A DNA stretch of 64,000 nucleotides from positions 50,922,052-50,986,051 of the forward strand of contig NC_092635.1 in assembly GCF_039555335.1 (NCBI RefSeq), given 5' to 3'. Shown in pieces: positions 12,801 through 23,088 of the stretch; positions within the stretch are counted from its first letter, which is position 1; every line of letters begins with the position of its first letter. The notes under the pieces were generated by a model. That model was given only the letters and a program-made list of their open reading frames with translations. It was not told the origin of the DNA and ran no database searches. Source of the DNA: Amphiura filiformis. Lineage: Eukaryota; Echinodermata; Ophiuroidea; Amphilepidida; Amphiuridae. The position numbers and the translations under genes are program-made.

Positions 12801-15800
12801 TATCCATATTCCAAAGTGAAACAAAAGTAGCCCTTAAAACCTACAGTGGCTAAAAAAAAAGGATAATTATTTTGACCCCTGTATAAAATACATGCATTAT
12901 GAAAAGCATGTCTGATTTGCTTGCTTCAAACAATAGGCATAATGAAGAGTGTACTTTTTGAAATTCGCAATTTAATACACATTTTATGGCAAATCATTAA
13001 AAATTGATATTTTTGATATTTAACAGTACTTGAAGTAAACTTTGTAAATCTGATGATTTATACTTAAAGTGTATGTAGGTGGGATGAAAAGCCGACGATC
13101 AATTGAAAATTTTGACCTTTCGTAATTTGAAGATATGGATTTTTTTCCCCAAAACACAAAAAAAAATTAGGTCTTTTTGGGAAAAAATCCATATCTTTAA
13201 TCTAAAGGTCAACATTTTCAATTGACCGCTGGCTTTTCCTCCTGCTACATACACTTTAAGAATATATCATTAGATTTATATAATTTACTTCGAGGACTGT
13301 TATATATCAAAAATTTGAAAAATATCACATTTTTATAATTTGTCATAAAATTTGTATTATATTGTGATTTTCAAAAAATGAAAATTATTTGATATCAGAA
13401 AGACATGCTTCGTATTCAGAATGCAATTCGATAGGTCTGAGGTGCTCTCATGTCCCACAAAAAATACTGTCGAAATGCAATAAACGCTTATTTTAGATCC
13501 CTTAAGGGCATATATTACATGTATGAGCCTGAATATGCTATCTTGAATTGATTTTCAGGTAAAAACAACACTTTTAGAATGGCTGCACAGCAGGGAATCA
13601 ATCTACCTCTTTCTAAAATTGTCATCCACATTGTTTAGTAGTCAAAAATAGTTGCAACTAAATAGCCATAGCTACAATGTACAAAGACTTTGGCAAAAAG
13701 AAAAAAAGCACAATGATTTATATTAATACCTAATGATTTACTTTTTACTGCAATTTTGGCACTGGAGCCCACCACTCAGAGGCCAAAATTGCACAATTTT
13801 ATTGGATTAGTCAAGAATTTGGTCCATTTTGGCAAAAAATTGCCGAATATACAAGATTTGCAATAAATGCCGCCAACCACTAAAACTATCCTAGCTACAA
13901 CCCTAAACAGAAAGTGCAAGAAACATGCTACAAAATCACTCATCTTTACGCTGCTCATTAATACACTGGAGTTCCAAAACAAGTCAACAATGACCTTGTA
14001 TTCAATGCATATTGAACGCCTCCAGTCACTAACACAAAACTATTGAAGTGTCGGTCCGGTCCAGTAAAAATACATTGTCCTCTTTTCAAATTTTGTGTCC
14101 TTAAAATACTTTCAAATTGTTTTGAAAAGGGTTTGACAGCCTTGTATCAACCATTATCGAGCCCTGGACTAATTTTATCAAATGATTTGATAACCCCTGT
14201 ACAGGTGTCGAGTTTTGAAAATAACAGGCGTGCTATTAAATTGCACTCGGTAAGCAGTTTAGGAATTGATGTATGCTATAAATAACACTCGGACAGCCGA
14301 TTTAAGGTGTGCGATCGCACTTGCGAGCAGGGTTCACAGTTTGCTCTCAAATAACCAGGTCCACTTTTTTATGCTGGACCTATTCAGATCCCATTTAGTT
14401 GAAATTTGCGGGTCCCAAATTGATTTTTGTGGGTCCAAATTGTACATGTACTGAAACTTCAGAAACACCCGAAATGTATTTTCAGTACTGGCATAAACGA
14501 TAAATATTAAAGTATGCTGAATTCGCACCCAAAACTTACCAAAGTCAAGTCAAATTACTGGGTAAAGACGACTTGTCGCGACCGCCGACTTTCTCATAAA
14601 GAACTACAATTACTACCTAATAACATGCACTTCTTTAATCATCTAATTATTTGGTTATTTTGTTATATTTGCTCGGTTGAAATATACAACTACCGCAAAA
14701 ACGTGTTTTCGCGATGTCACCAGGAATTGACAGTTTTGTTGACATTTTTATTGTAACATAATATTTGCACAATCCGAAAAAAATCGCAAGTCAACCTCTT
14801 CCACAATTCCCCTCGTATTGCTGATCAAATATCTGTGCATGAAATAGCGATGAGGTGTGTATCATGTTGCAGCGATTTTTTGTAATTGTACAAATGTATG
14901 TAATTTATGAATGAAAAGTGAGCCGATTGAGCTGGGTTATCGCACAATGACGATCTATGGTGATATTTTCTATTTCTTGGATGGGATTTTTTCCGGGTCC
15001 AAGCACAGCCTGCTGGACCCATTCAGGTTACATAATCTTACTTTTTCCGGGTCCAGTGAGTTCAAAAAGCGTCCTGGACGCGAAAACGCGATAAACTGTG
15101 AACCCTGCTTGCGAGCCTTATAATCCCTGTGATAATGTGAATTGAGCTACTTATAGGTCTCCATGGACTGAAGGATACAATAAATATAGTTTTATATTGT
15201 CAGCTTAGTCATATTCGAAAGTCGTGACTACGGCTAATAGTCGTGACTAATGTGGCCAATACACAATCAATTTGATTGATCAATATCAAAGACCCTAGAT
15301 ACAAGAGTGGATACAAAATCTACCATTGTGCACTACACACACGAACATCAATAGTGATTTTATTGTCCAACCGTCAATAAAATCAAACTAGATTAGATCT
15401 CTTCAATAATATTGAAAAGAAATGTTATTTGGTATCCAGTCCTGCATCTAGGGTCCCCAATATTGACCAATCAAATTGATCTTGTATGGGCCGCATAAGA
15501 CTCTATTCCATCAATTATTGTATTCGTCCGTATAGTCCCACCCGTTTTTTAGGTGAACATTTTTCAAAATTGGGGGTGGGATTATAGTCGAATTTCAAAA
15601 AACAAAACAAAAAAAGTTATTTATTTTTTCGGTTTTGGAGTGTCCCTGGACCTAGACCTAAATGCTAGAATCATTCATGGTTGACCTAAAAAAAACCATT
15701 GCATGATGTTTTGTGTTTTTAATATGAAAATTGATTATTTGTATTCATGTCATACGCTATTAATGGGTTTTTTTTAAAAATAATTTCTGGAATTTTTTGA

Positions 15801-16364
15801 AAAAGGGGGGGGGTGGGGCGAGTGTCCGAAATTATAAGGAAAATATGGAGGTTGTCCTGAGGACAACTAAAGCATAAATTCTGCTTGTCCTCAAAACATT
15901 TTGGTTGTCCCCAAAATGTGTCATATTTAAGAGGTAAAATATAGTGGTTGTCCAGAGGATAAGTACATGGTTGTCCCCAGTAATTTTTGGACAAGAGGAC
16001 AAGAGGATAAGTGCTTATTTCGAACACTGGTACCGTGGGACTATACTCGAACGTGGGACTATACTCGGACGAATACGGTAATTCTCTAACTAACGGTATA
16101 TGAAGAAAACTGTAACTTACCATCATTCTTCAAACCATTATGATCATCGTTAGCATCGTTTGCTGGTTCCATTTTTCTCTTTCTCCCACGTCCTGGTAGC
16201 TTTCTACCCAACTGCTTCTCAGGTGTAACAGACTTGGCGCTTGGTACCGACTCAGCGACTGTCAGTGATTCTGGCTCAGACTGGTTTTCTGAGTTACAAC
16301 ACTTTGCAGCCTCAGAGGGCGCTGGACATGGTTCTGATTTGCGTCTGCCTCTCTTCCTACCCAT
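3754..16364 (-). CDS. PWWP-domain chromatin protein with tandem charged repeats (5' part, five exons)
   Basis: Five coding exons were read on the minus strand: 16364-16121, 10808-9519, 7200-7146, 6610-6468 and 3812-3754, together 597 codons. Every junction has GT-AG ends and matching phase. The start is the ATG at 16364 (MGRKRGRRKSE), which has A at -3 and G at +4. An AG just upstream, near 16383, suggests a 5'UTR intron. In order the protein shows: AT-hook-like basic patches (GRKRGRRK, PGRGRKRK), a basic SPRRSSRKRKPS patch, eight 43-residue repeats plus a partial ninth, a Lys/Arg-rich tract, a DDDDDD run, a Ser/Asp-rich segment, and the start of a PWWP domain (GDIVWAKIRNYPFWPAV). PWWP domains bind DNA and methylated histone H3 (often K36), so a nuclear chromatin role is likely. 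The rest of the PWWP and the C terminus must lie left of position 1. The PFWPAV spelling recalls PWWP3A/MUM1-like proteins, but that assignment is weak. Confidence 0.83.
3886..4060. repeat. Dispersed repeat ending in ACAGTACTGTA
   Basis: It is similar in order and wording to 9283-9497 and 11700-11922 (TGTGTAATTTTT; AAGCTTYCATACA; GTGGTAG; GCGCAAAA; TTTACAGTA). Confidence 0.6.
4079..4330. mobile_element. MITE with TATGTGACC terminal inverted repeats
   Basis: The left end starts TATGTGACCCCTCAGCACAA and the right end is its diverged reverse complement, sharing CACAACTGAGCCC. Confidence 0.8.
4331..6084. other. Intron sequence with little structure
   Basis: This is part of the PWWP-gene intron. 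The only clear repeat is a 38-bp tandem pair at 4983-5020 and 5021-5058 (GATCGC..GCTGTGAA..TTCACAGAACT). The small frames here look random. Confidence 0.4.
6085..6461. mobile_element. piggyBac-like MITE (TTAA), copy 1, abutting a splice donor
   Basis: The terminal inverted repeats begin TTAAAGCCTTAATGTACGAT on the left, with its near copy inverted on the right. TTAA is at both ends. On the minus strand it starts about six bases after the end of coding exon 4 at 6468, so the donor GTAGGT runs directly into it. Related copies are at 45053-45563 and 46889-47235. Confidence 0.85.
6611..8837. other. Intron sequence around exon 3 of the PWWP gene
   Basis: Apart from the 55-nt exon at 7146-7200 (GQDSTGVQGVISNSQSSH), it holds an (AC)n run near 7111-7124, a second near 8627-8638 and AT-rich text. 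No other gene signal was seen. Confidence 0.5.
8838..9180. mobile_element. TTAA MITE with a perfect central palindrome, copy 1
   Basis: The ends (AAGGGCATTTCGTGATCC on the left; GGATCACGAAACACTCCTT on the right) are inverted, with TTAA at 8838 and 9177. The centre 8990-9019 is a perfect 30-bp palindrome around GGTGCACC. Copy 2 is inverted at 38616-38979, and a remnant lies at 43588-43724. Confidence 0.88.
9283..9497. repeat. Dispersed repeat bounded by ACAGTAAA and TTTACAGT
   Basis: The short inverted ends and inner wording are shared with 3886-4060 and 11700-11922. It lies in the intron just after the tandem-repeat exon. Confidence 0.6.
9519..10808 (-). other. Coding exon 2 of the PWWP gene: tandem-repeat exon
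   Basis: This 1,290-nt exon runs from an AACAG acceptor to a GTAAGT donor. After a basic leader it encodes eight repeats of about 43 residues, of the form SAPPxSKRPKARSNxKIP, then xAPADVKIPEDCKxG, then xEVPEAEAD; two copies are shorter. Each unit alternates a basic part (KRPK) with an acidic part (PED, EVPEAE). A ninth copy decays into a Lys/Arg-rich stretch (KNKQRKTGQQRRKKQTGKK), followed by RSPLPSF and six Asp. The low-complexity composition suggests a disordered nuclear segment. Long open frames on the opposite strand are side-effects of the 129-nt repeat, not genes. Confidence 0.85.
10809..12957. other. Intron 1 of the PWWP gene, left part
   Basis: Includes the dispersed repeat 11700-11922 and a poly-T/AAGCTTTGAGA fragment near 11535-11560 that matches the ends of the element at 19322-19605. 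No other features were recognised. Confidence 0.45.
12958..13505. mobile_element. TTAA fold-back element, truncated copy
   Basis: Same family as 2860-3523. The left end is missing, and the right end retains TTTAGATCCCTTAA at 13492-13505. Confidence 0.8.
14328..15107. mobile_element. hAT-like non-autonomous element with 8-bp target duplication
   Basis: It begins CAGGGTTCACAGTTT and ends with the exact reverse complement. It is bracketed by CTTGCGAG at 14320-14327 and 15108-15115. Its interior holds inverted phrases around GGTCCA/TGGACC. No transposase is present. The 8-bp duplication and CAGGG termini fit the hAT superfamily. Confidence 0.92.
15252..15492. repeat. Fold-back element, arms about 60 bp
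   Basis: GGCCAATACACAATCAATTT on the left and its diverged inverse on the right, both extending through GACCCTAGAT. Confidence 0.7.
15518..16080. mobile_element. MITE with GTATTCGTCCG termini, just inside intron 1
   Basis: The ends are inverted (GTATTCGTCCGTATAGTCCC and, on the right, a diverged inverse ending ACGAATACGGTA). It lies about 40 bp after the donor of the first coding exon of the PWWP gene. Confidence 0.75.
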
Positions 16365-16382
16365 TGTACGTACATATGCAAG

Positions 16383-17403
16383 CTGCAATAATTAATAAGA
16401 TATGATTCAAAATTAGATTGAGAGACTGAACATTTTTATCCATACTGTGTATAACACAGTGTCCGAAACAGGGTTTACTTTAACGCACAAAACACACGTA
16501 TTTACGCGTTCAGGCACTTTTCTGACTCCTTCAAATCCATAGTCCCAAAGTCCAATGTGTACAAAATCTTGAAAACGTACACGTTCAGATTGCAAGATTT
16601 GAATTAAAAGATTTGAACACCTGATATTGTGCATTTATTCTCGGCTTTTGGCATTTAGGACCTACTCCCGATATGTAGGGCCCATCACATTTTGTCAACA
16701 TCGATCCATGTATGTTTTAGTGATTGCGAGTCTCTAAAATTGTATAGTGTCATAGTTTGAAATCTTGCAAATTGGATTCGGTCCCTTTTTCTGTTTAAAT
16801 GATGCACCAAATATGTCTTCAATTGAACTTTAATTTTGCAAAATTATCAGGGGGGAACATCCCCCTCAGATAATCAAAAGTGAAGAATAGTGATAGTGGA
16901 TAAACAAGTGACCATTTTCGCTTCAGCTTTCAACATTTGCCAATTTAGGCCCTATGTTTAACACAATTTATAGGTCTAATGGGGAAAACGTGACTACGAA
17001 AGGCTTTATGGACCGTCATTTCACAATTTTCGGCTTTTCAACTGTTCAAACTTAAATTTTACACAGTAATAGTGCCAAAATGGTCCACCAAATCGTTTCA
17101 ATTAGGTCTTCATTTTGCACAATTTTCCAAGTTCTAATGGGGGAACATTTTCACTTCTGCTTTCGACATTTGCTAATTTAAAGCACAATTTATAGGCCTA
17201 CCATAATAGGGAAAACTTGCCGTCCATGAAAGACTCCACGGACTGCTCATTTCACAAATGTTCGGCTTTTTAAAACTAAAATTTTACACATTATTAATAG
17301 TGCCAAAATGATCCACCAAATTGCTTCAATTAGGTCTTCATTTTGCAAAAGTTTCTTATTTCACAGGGGGAATTTTTAAATATTATTATTTTCTTCTCAA
17401 ATT
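16383..17403. repeat. Upstream region of the PWWP gene with about 230-bp tandem repeats
   Basis: The phrase CAATTAGGTCTTCATTTTGCA ends units near 17100 and 17340, with a weaker copy near 16830. Intervening text (ATTTATAGG; GGAAAAC; CGGCTTTT) repeats with it. No promoter motif was identified. Confidence 0.5.
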
Positions 17404-17975
17404 GCCCCCGGTGGGGTCACTCAACTTGCAATACTGACCGCACGATCGTTACCAAAATCAAGGAAAAAGGGGTCATTTTAGGGCATGTCCATGGACAAAA
17501 TTGTCCATGAAATTGGAAAAATAGGGGTGTTTTATTGCACAAATGTCTGCGAAATTGAAAAAGGGGTTCTTATTATTTTCTCCTGATCCTGTGGCCAGAT
17601 AAAAAAATCACAGGAATAAATTTGGTTTCCTACTTTGTACTCATCCCGTGATCAATATTGTTCTCGGTTCTGATTTATATGCAAGGGGTACTACTTGAAT
17701 TCTGTGATGCCCTTGTTAATTACTGAAAAAACCATTCATAGGCCTAAAAATCCCTTCCTTGAAATGTTGAAATAGGGTCAAAATTGCAAATGTGTCCTCG
17801 GAATCTAAAAAAAAATAGGGGTGTTTCAGAGTACCATTTTGTCCTTGTTTTGGAGTAAAAAAGGGGGTAAAATTTCATGATTTGTCCTTGAAATCGACTG
17901 CGAAAGGGGGTAATTTGTACTTGTGGTAACGGTCCTATGCGTCCCCCCTGCCAGGGAGTGACCCCACCGGGAATT
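17404..17975. mobile_element. Palindromic element with CCCGGTGGGGTCACTC ends
   Basis: CCCGGTGGGGTCACTC near the left end is inverted near the right end (GAGTGACCCCACCGGG). The interior consists of decayed repeats such as AAAAAGGGGTCATTTT. Confidence 0.75.
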
Positions 17976-18620
17976 GCCCCCACCCCCTTCTGACTGATCT
18001 AGATTTCTTTTTGACTCGGGAAGTATAGTGAATCCAGCACCTTTAAGTATAGTGAATCCAGCACCTTTTGGAGAAAGAATAAGTTTATGGTACAAAACAT
18101 TTTGCCATTTTGAAGCTAAACTGTTGAAATATGGTACAAAAGTGGAATAAATTCACGGGAAGTGCAGAAAAATACTTGCACTTTTGGGGCTAAAATGGTT
18201 AATTTGAGGTTAATTTGGTCAGAAACCCACGTACAAGGGGTCAACATTGGGGGATGATTGTATGGACCACCCCCCTGGCAAAATATTGGGGGAGATTCCC
18301 CCCTCCACCCCCTCCGGATCTACGCCTATGGCTCCAAAAACACACATATTGTTAAAAATGTCTTCCAAAATAATATTATAAAAATACCACTTGGGCAATG
18401 TTTTTGACTCCTTCAGAGGAAAAATTTACAATTGAAAGGGTCAAAAAAATTTGAAAATACCCCTTCAGCAAAATGCTTAAAGAAAACCCTGGTCCGAAAT
18501 AAGGGAATTCATTGTGGTATTCTGTGGTTTTTCTGGGTGTAAGGGTTAATGGTGTATTAATTATCACCACCTGCTGAGATCATAATTTGCAACTATTAAT
18601 TTTCATCTGGACTGACATTT

Positions 18621-18903
18621 GGGCTCTTCCATTTAAAATTCACACTACCTCTGTGGAAGATTTTGGAAATATCTGCCACAGGGGGAGTATGAATTTCAGA
18701 TGGAATGAACACATTAGGCAGCTCTTTTGAATTTCATACACCCCCTAAGAAAGATTCAACCTGAATCTTCCCCTGAGGGAGAATGAGTTTCAAATGGAGC
18801 TGCTAATTAAATGTGTTAATTACATTTGGAATTGATACTCCCTCTGTGGAAGATATTTCCAAAATCTTCCACAGGGGTAGTGTGAATTTTGAACGGAATA
18901 GCC
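18621..18903. mobile_element. MITE of the GGGCTATTCC family, diverged copy
   Basis: The inverted ends (GGGCTCTTCCATTTAAAATT; GAACGGAATAGCC) and inner CTCTGTGGAAGAT palindromes resemble elements at 54174-54345 and 63072-63261. Confidence 0.7.
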
Positions 18904-19198
18904 TAATTTTCACCTAGTATCAGCAGAAACCCAAGGTTGAGTAGCTGATAAAAAAAACCAATATAAATAAATGTTATTTGATTTAATGTGTGCTTCAGCT
19001 AGGCATGACCACACTTCATGAGCACACTTCAACAATAATTATTCTGCTGCCATTATAGGATATATCAGAATCATTTCCACTTCACCAAGTCTGCAACTAA
19101 TGTGCAGGTACTCTCAGCTCAGACTTAGATTGTGATTACCCCTAGCAGCTCCCCATTTTACAGTTTTTAGTACTTTTTACACCTGGGTGGAGTGAAGC

Positions 19199-19287
19199 TC
19201 AAGGACGCAACACAGGTGGCCATGGTGGGGCTCAAACCGGCAACCTTTCGATTATGAAGCTCGCGCCCTAACCATTGGGCCACCATG
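19199..19287 (-). repeat. tRNA-derived SINE-like fragment
   Basis: On the minus strand it has an A-box-like TGGCCCAATGGTTAGGGCG and a B box GGTTTGAGCCC, with CAT where an anticodon would lie. The cloverleaf is imperfect. Confidence 0.5.
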
Positions 19288-19321
19288 CTTCCCTGATGCA
19301 AATCATTTGATTTTATCAATT

Positions 19322-19605
19322 TTCACATAAGGCAAAAAAAAAAAAAAAAAGGTTTGTCTCAAAGCTCACGAGAAATTGAAAAACAAATGAGAAATGCGAT
19401 TTAAAATTTTTTTTATTCCCGACTTTTTTCATGGTATTTTGAAAAAAAAGTCTGATTTTCGCCAATTTTTTCTGGAAAAAACTAAAAAAAATAATTTTTT
19501 TTGAAATAAAAAAAATTTCGCATTTCTTTTTTGTCAAATTGTGCGATTTTACAAACACGCGCGCAAGCTTTGAGACAAACCTTTTTTTTTTTGGCCTAAC
19601 GTATT
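19322..19605. repeat. Fold-back element with poly-A/GGTTTGTCTCAAAGCT ends
   Basis: The ends are inverted copies: an A-run then GGTTTGTCTCAAAGCT on the left, AGCTTTGAGACAAACC then a T-run on the right. Confidence 0.75.
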
Positions 19606-20433
19606 GTTTTTTCTTTCTAATTAACATGTTGATACATGTATTTTGTTTTTAATCACATGTAAAAATGTATAGTAAAATCAAAAATGCATTTGATCCTTTC
19701 ACAAAATATGCTGCCTTCCATTAATTGATAGTGATAGTCATTAAAATGTGCCAAATGTCACATGGTAATTCTGGAAATCAATTTGTAAAACATACATATA
19801 TTGAAAAATTGCGGAGGCAGAATTCAAAATTGAATTGTAGAGTATCATACCAATGGACAAGTTTATCTTAAAAATGATTAGTTCCAACAAATAAACAGCA
19901 AAGTCAAAAGGCTTAAAAATGTAAACTTTATTCAACTTTCTTCATATTGCGCTGCGGTATCATAATAATAATAATAATAATGAGAGATTTAATATAGCGC
20001 CCAATGCAAATAGCCTCTGGGCGCTTTACAAAATTGTGGCGTTGCATGCTTGTGATTGGCTACTGGAAAATCAAGGGTCGGTAGAATGACCATATAATGA
20101 GATGCAGACCAGGGTTGTTGCACAGTTCCAGGATCTGTGGTTGTAGCTAGCCAAATTTTAGTGCCGGCTTGAATTGAATCAAAATGCCAATAACTTGACA
20201 GTAATGGCATTTGACAGCTGTTTTGAGGACAATTTGTCATTTTAGTGCTGGTCGGCAAGAACTATAATTCCCTTGAGTGCCGGTCGGTCAGGCTGAGTAC
20301 TGGTTACTGCCGACCACCATATGGCTACAACCCTGAGCTGCAGACCCTACATGCTTTAAAAACATTGCAACATTGTGCGATAAAATTAAAAGCATCATAT
20401 CGTGCTGCAACATTTGTGGAGTCTGAATCGGAC

Positions 20434-21113
20434 TTAAGGGCTGGGGTATGAACGTTTGGACAGTATTTATTGTGGGACATTAGAGCACATCAGACATATC
20501 GAATTGCATTCTGAATACGAAGAATGTCCTTCTGATATCAAATAATTTTGATATTTTGAAATTTGCAATTTAATACACATTTTATGGCAAAATCATTAAA
20601 ATTGATATTTTTGATATTTAACAGTACTTGAAGTAAACTTTATAAATCTGATGATTTATACTTAAAGTATGTACATGTAGGTGGGTTGAAAAGCCGACGA
20701 TCAATTGAAACTTTTGACCTTTCGTATTGAAGATATGGATTTTTTCCCCAAAACACTAAAAAAATTAGGTCTTTTTGGGAAAAAAATCCATATCTTCAAT
20801 ATGAAAGGTCAACATTTTCAATTGACCGCCGGCTTTTCCTCCCTGCTACATACACTTTAAGAATATATCATTAGATTTATTTAATTTACTTCGAGGACTG
20901 TTATATATCAAAAATTCGAAAAAAATATCAAATTTTTATAATTTGTCATAAAATTTGTATTATTTATATTGTGATTTTCAAAAAAATGAAAATTATTTGA
21001 TATCAGAAAGACATGCTTCGTATTCAGAATACAATTCGATAGGTCTGAGGTGCTCTCATGTGCCACAAAAAATACTATCGAAAGGCAATAAACGTTCATT
21101 TTAGATCCCTTAA
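20434..21113. mobile_element. TTAA fold-back element, inverted full copy
   Basis: Reverse-oriented relative to 2860-3523, with TTAA at 20434-20437 and 21110-21113 and both arms present. Confidence 0.88.
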
Positions 21114-21285
21114 GACAAGTCATTCATATTAAAACAAACTGAAGAACACCTCCACAGATGTATGTCAGGACTGTAAATACCAGGGTCAGTTAACTGTAGG
21201 CCTACACATGGTACAGGCTGGTATCTTTGCCATCTGTGTCACGCTATGTCCTTGATCATGTAGTACATTCAAACACAAATGAAAC

Positions 21286-21550
21286 ATATGTGATCATGTG
21301 ATCAATCAAAATCAGTTGGAAGTCGGAAATATTGATTTTGAGATATAGCCTAATAAAGAAAATATTTCCTTTTGTTTCCTTTTGTTTTGGAAACTTTTAA
21401 CTGTTCATATCTTTTGAATTTGTTGTTCAATTTCAATATGGTTTTCTGCAAAATGTAGCTTTGCAAATGCTTGTTACAATTCAATAAGAAACTGAAAATT
21501 GAATATGACCGACTTCAGACTGATTTTGCTTGATCACACCACATACATAT
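21286..21550. mobile_element. MITE with ATATGTG terminal inverted repeats
   Basis: The left (ATCAATCAAAATCAGTTGGA) and right (GACTGATTTTGCTTGATCA) arms are inverted and extend to GTCGG/CCGAC. Confidence 0.75.
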
Positions 21551-21718
21551 AGTTAGTCCTAATCCTTTAATTAGTGCTAACTGGCAATCAAAGTTATTTG
21601 ATATTTTTGCAATTTCAGGGGAAATGAGCCAAAACATTCAATTTTGCATGTTTTCTTACAACTTTACAAAATTTAAAGACTTGCAACAAGTCTAAAACAA
21701 GTCCATAAGCACTCAAAA

Positions 21719-21926
21719 TAGTCCCAAACAGAAATGTTTGGTAGACTCATAACCGGTGCGATCTTACCTTTCCGATGTTGATTAAGATACTTCTTGCATC
21801 GATCCCGAGATGCGGAAAAAACCAATAGTCATTTTGTCCCACATAAATGAATAAATAACAAAACCCCCGATCCCCGGTGGACTCACCCAAAAGGTGACGC
21901 CACACCATATGATCGCCCCTTATCCG
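21719..21926 (-). repeat. 3' inverted terminal repeat of the DIRS element
   Basis: The outer 58 bp (21719-21776) form a perfect inverted repeat with 21985-22042. The inner part matches the other terminal repeat. The left flank (ending CAAAAT) shows no duplication of the right flank (starting CCAGAG), as expected for this order. Confidence 0.88.
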
Positions 21927-21984
21927 ACTTGGGATCCCTACCGGACCAAACTTGTAGGGGGTGGCGGGGTCCGGGATAATCAAT

Positions 21985-22101
21985 ATCGGAAAGGTAAGAT
22001 CGCACCGGTTATGAGTCTACCAAACATTTCTGTTTGGGACTAGACTCAGTACACCGGTCGATCTTACCGCTTCCGATGTTGATTAAGATACTTCTTGCAT
22101 C
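21985..22101 (-). repeat. Internal complementary region of the DIRS element
   Basis: Its left half, 21985-22042, is an exact reverse complement of the 3' tip (21719-21776). Its right half, 22042-22101, is the reverse complement of the 5' tip (28773-28832) with one mismatch. The halves meet at 22041-22042, representing the joined ends of a circle. In DIRS1-type elements this region is thought to template closure of the ends during replication. Confidence 0.9.
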
Positions 22102-22424
22102 AACATCTGAAAGATCGATCTAGCAAGTAACCGGACGGATGGAGGTACAAGATTGGTCAGCATCTGATCAGGGATCGGGAGCGGTAACGATGGTTTTCGC
22201 GAGGTCAGAAAATATTTTCCCCAACGGTCGGGAAACAAAAAGACCACGCGATCACAGACATAAACCTCCTTACTTAATAAGTTTGGTGGTTAAGAATAGC
22301 GACACTGGTTCTTACCATGCTGAGTATTCTGTATAGTCTGAAAACCTGGTACCCGACACCACCGTATTATGATCGCCCGAACAATGTCCCGGTAAACCTC
22401 CCGCCCCGTCTCTGATTACTGACG

Positions 22425-22780
22425 TCAACGGAAGTATCGTAGAGAAGGGCGAAGGTGGCTTCCGGGACACCGCCTCCTAGATCTCCTCAAGGGACAACCG
22501 AACGGTATACCCAAGATGATGAGATAGCTCGGTCGAGTGGGTCGTGGGACGCGAAACCTTCGCGATCCCCGGACCCCACTAACACCTGGACCAGCCATTG
22601 CGACAGCGGCTGGACCGAAAGGCTCTGTAAGGGTGATGAATGCGGTCGTGAGTCCTCGCAAGGCTTGTGTTCGGAAGAAATAGTGCTGCAGCGCCTTATC
22701 GGACACCCCAGCCTATCTTTGGCTTCAGCCGAACCTTGCCCAACCCTGGGGATTGGAGAGGGACGAATGTCGGTATGCAT
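22425..22780 (-). pseudogene. Decayed tyrosine recombinase C-terminal region of the DIRS element
   Basis: Overlapping short frames contain LQHYFFRTQALRGLTTAFIT and, nearer the 3' end, PGSHLRPSLRYF. Their positions resemble the strand around the first catalytic Arg and the terminal Tyr segment of DIRS recombinases. The HxxR box is not recognisable. Stops and frame changes make this region non-functional. Confidence 0.4.
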
Positions 22781-23088
22781 GCGCGCCTGCTCAGAGTCAC
22801 GAGAACAGAGCGCCGAAACAGTGTCGCTCCAGTGTTTGTGAACACGGAAGCTAACCTCGAGACCGTGTGCAACTCAGCACCGCCGTCCGAAGCCAACGCC
22901 AAACCGGAAAGCCATCTTGAGAGTTACGATTTAAGCGCCGCTTTTGGACGGAAGGTCAAAAGGGTGACCCTTAAAGTAATCTAAGACTGTGTTGGGATCC
23001 CTTAGGAGGATCACTTTCCTTTTGGTAGACACTCGTTGAACATACCGTCGAGGCGTAGACTAATAAGGTAACCATCGGCTATGATAGT

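Noticed and set aside
15719..16126. 135-residue minus-strand open frame beside the first PWWP-gene exon
   Set aside because: It is made of MITE sequence (15518-16080) read through the donor. The GTAAGT at 16120 and the phase match to 10808 show that the exon ends at 16121.
16365..16388. Earlier start for the PWWP gene at 16388
   Set aside because: The codon there is TTG, and an AG resembling a splice acceptor lies just inside it. ATG at 16364 has a good start context.
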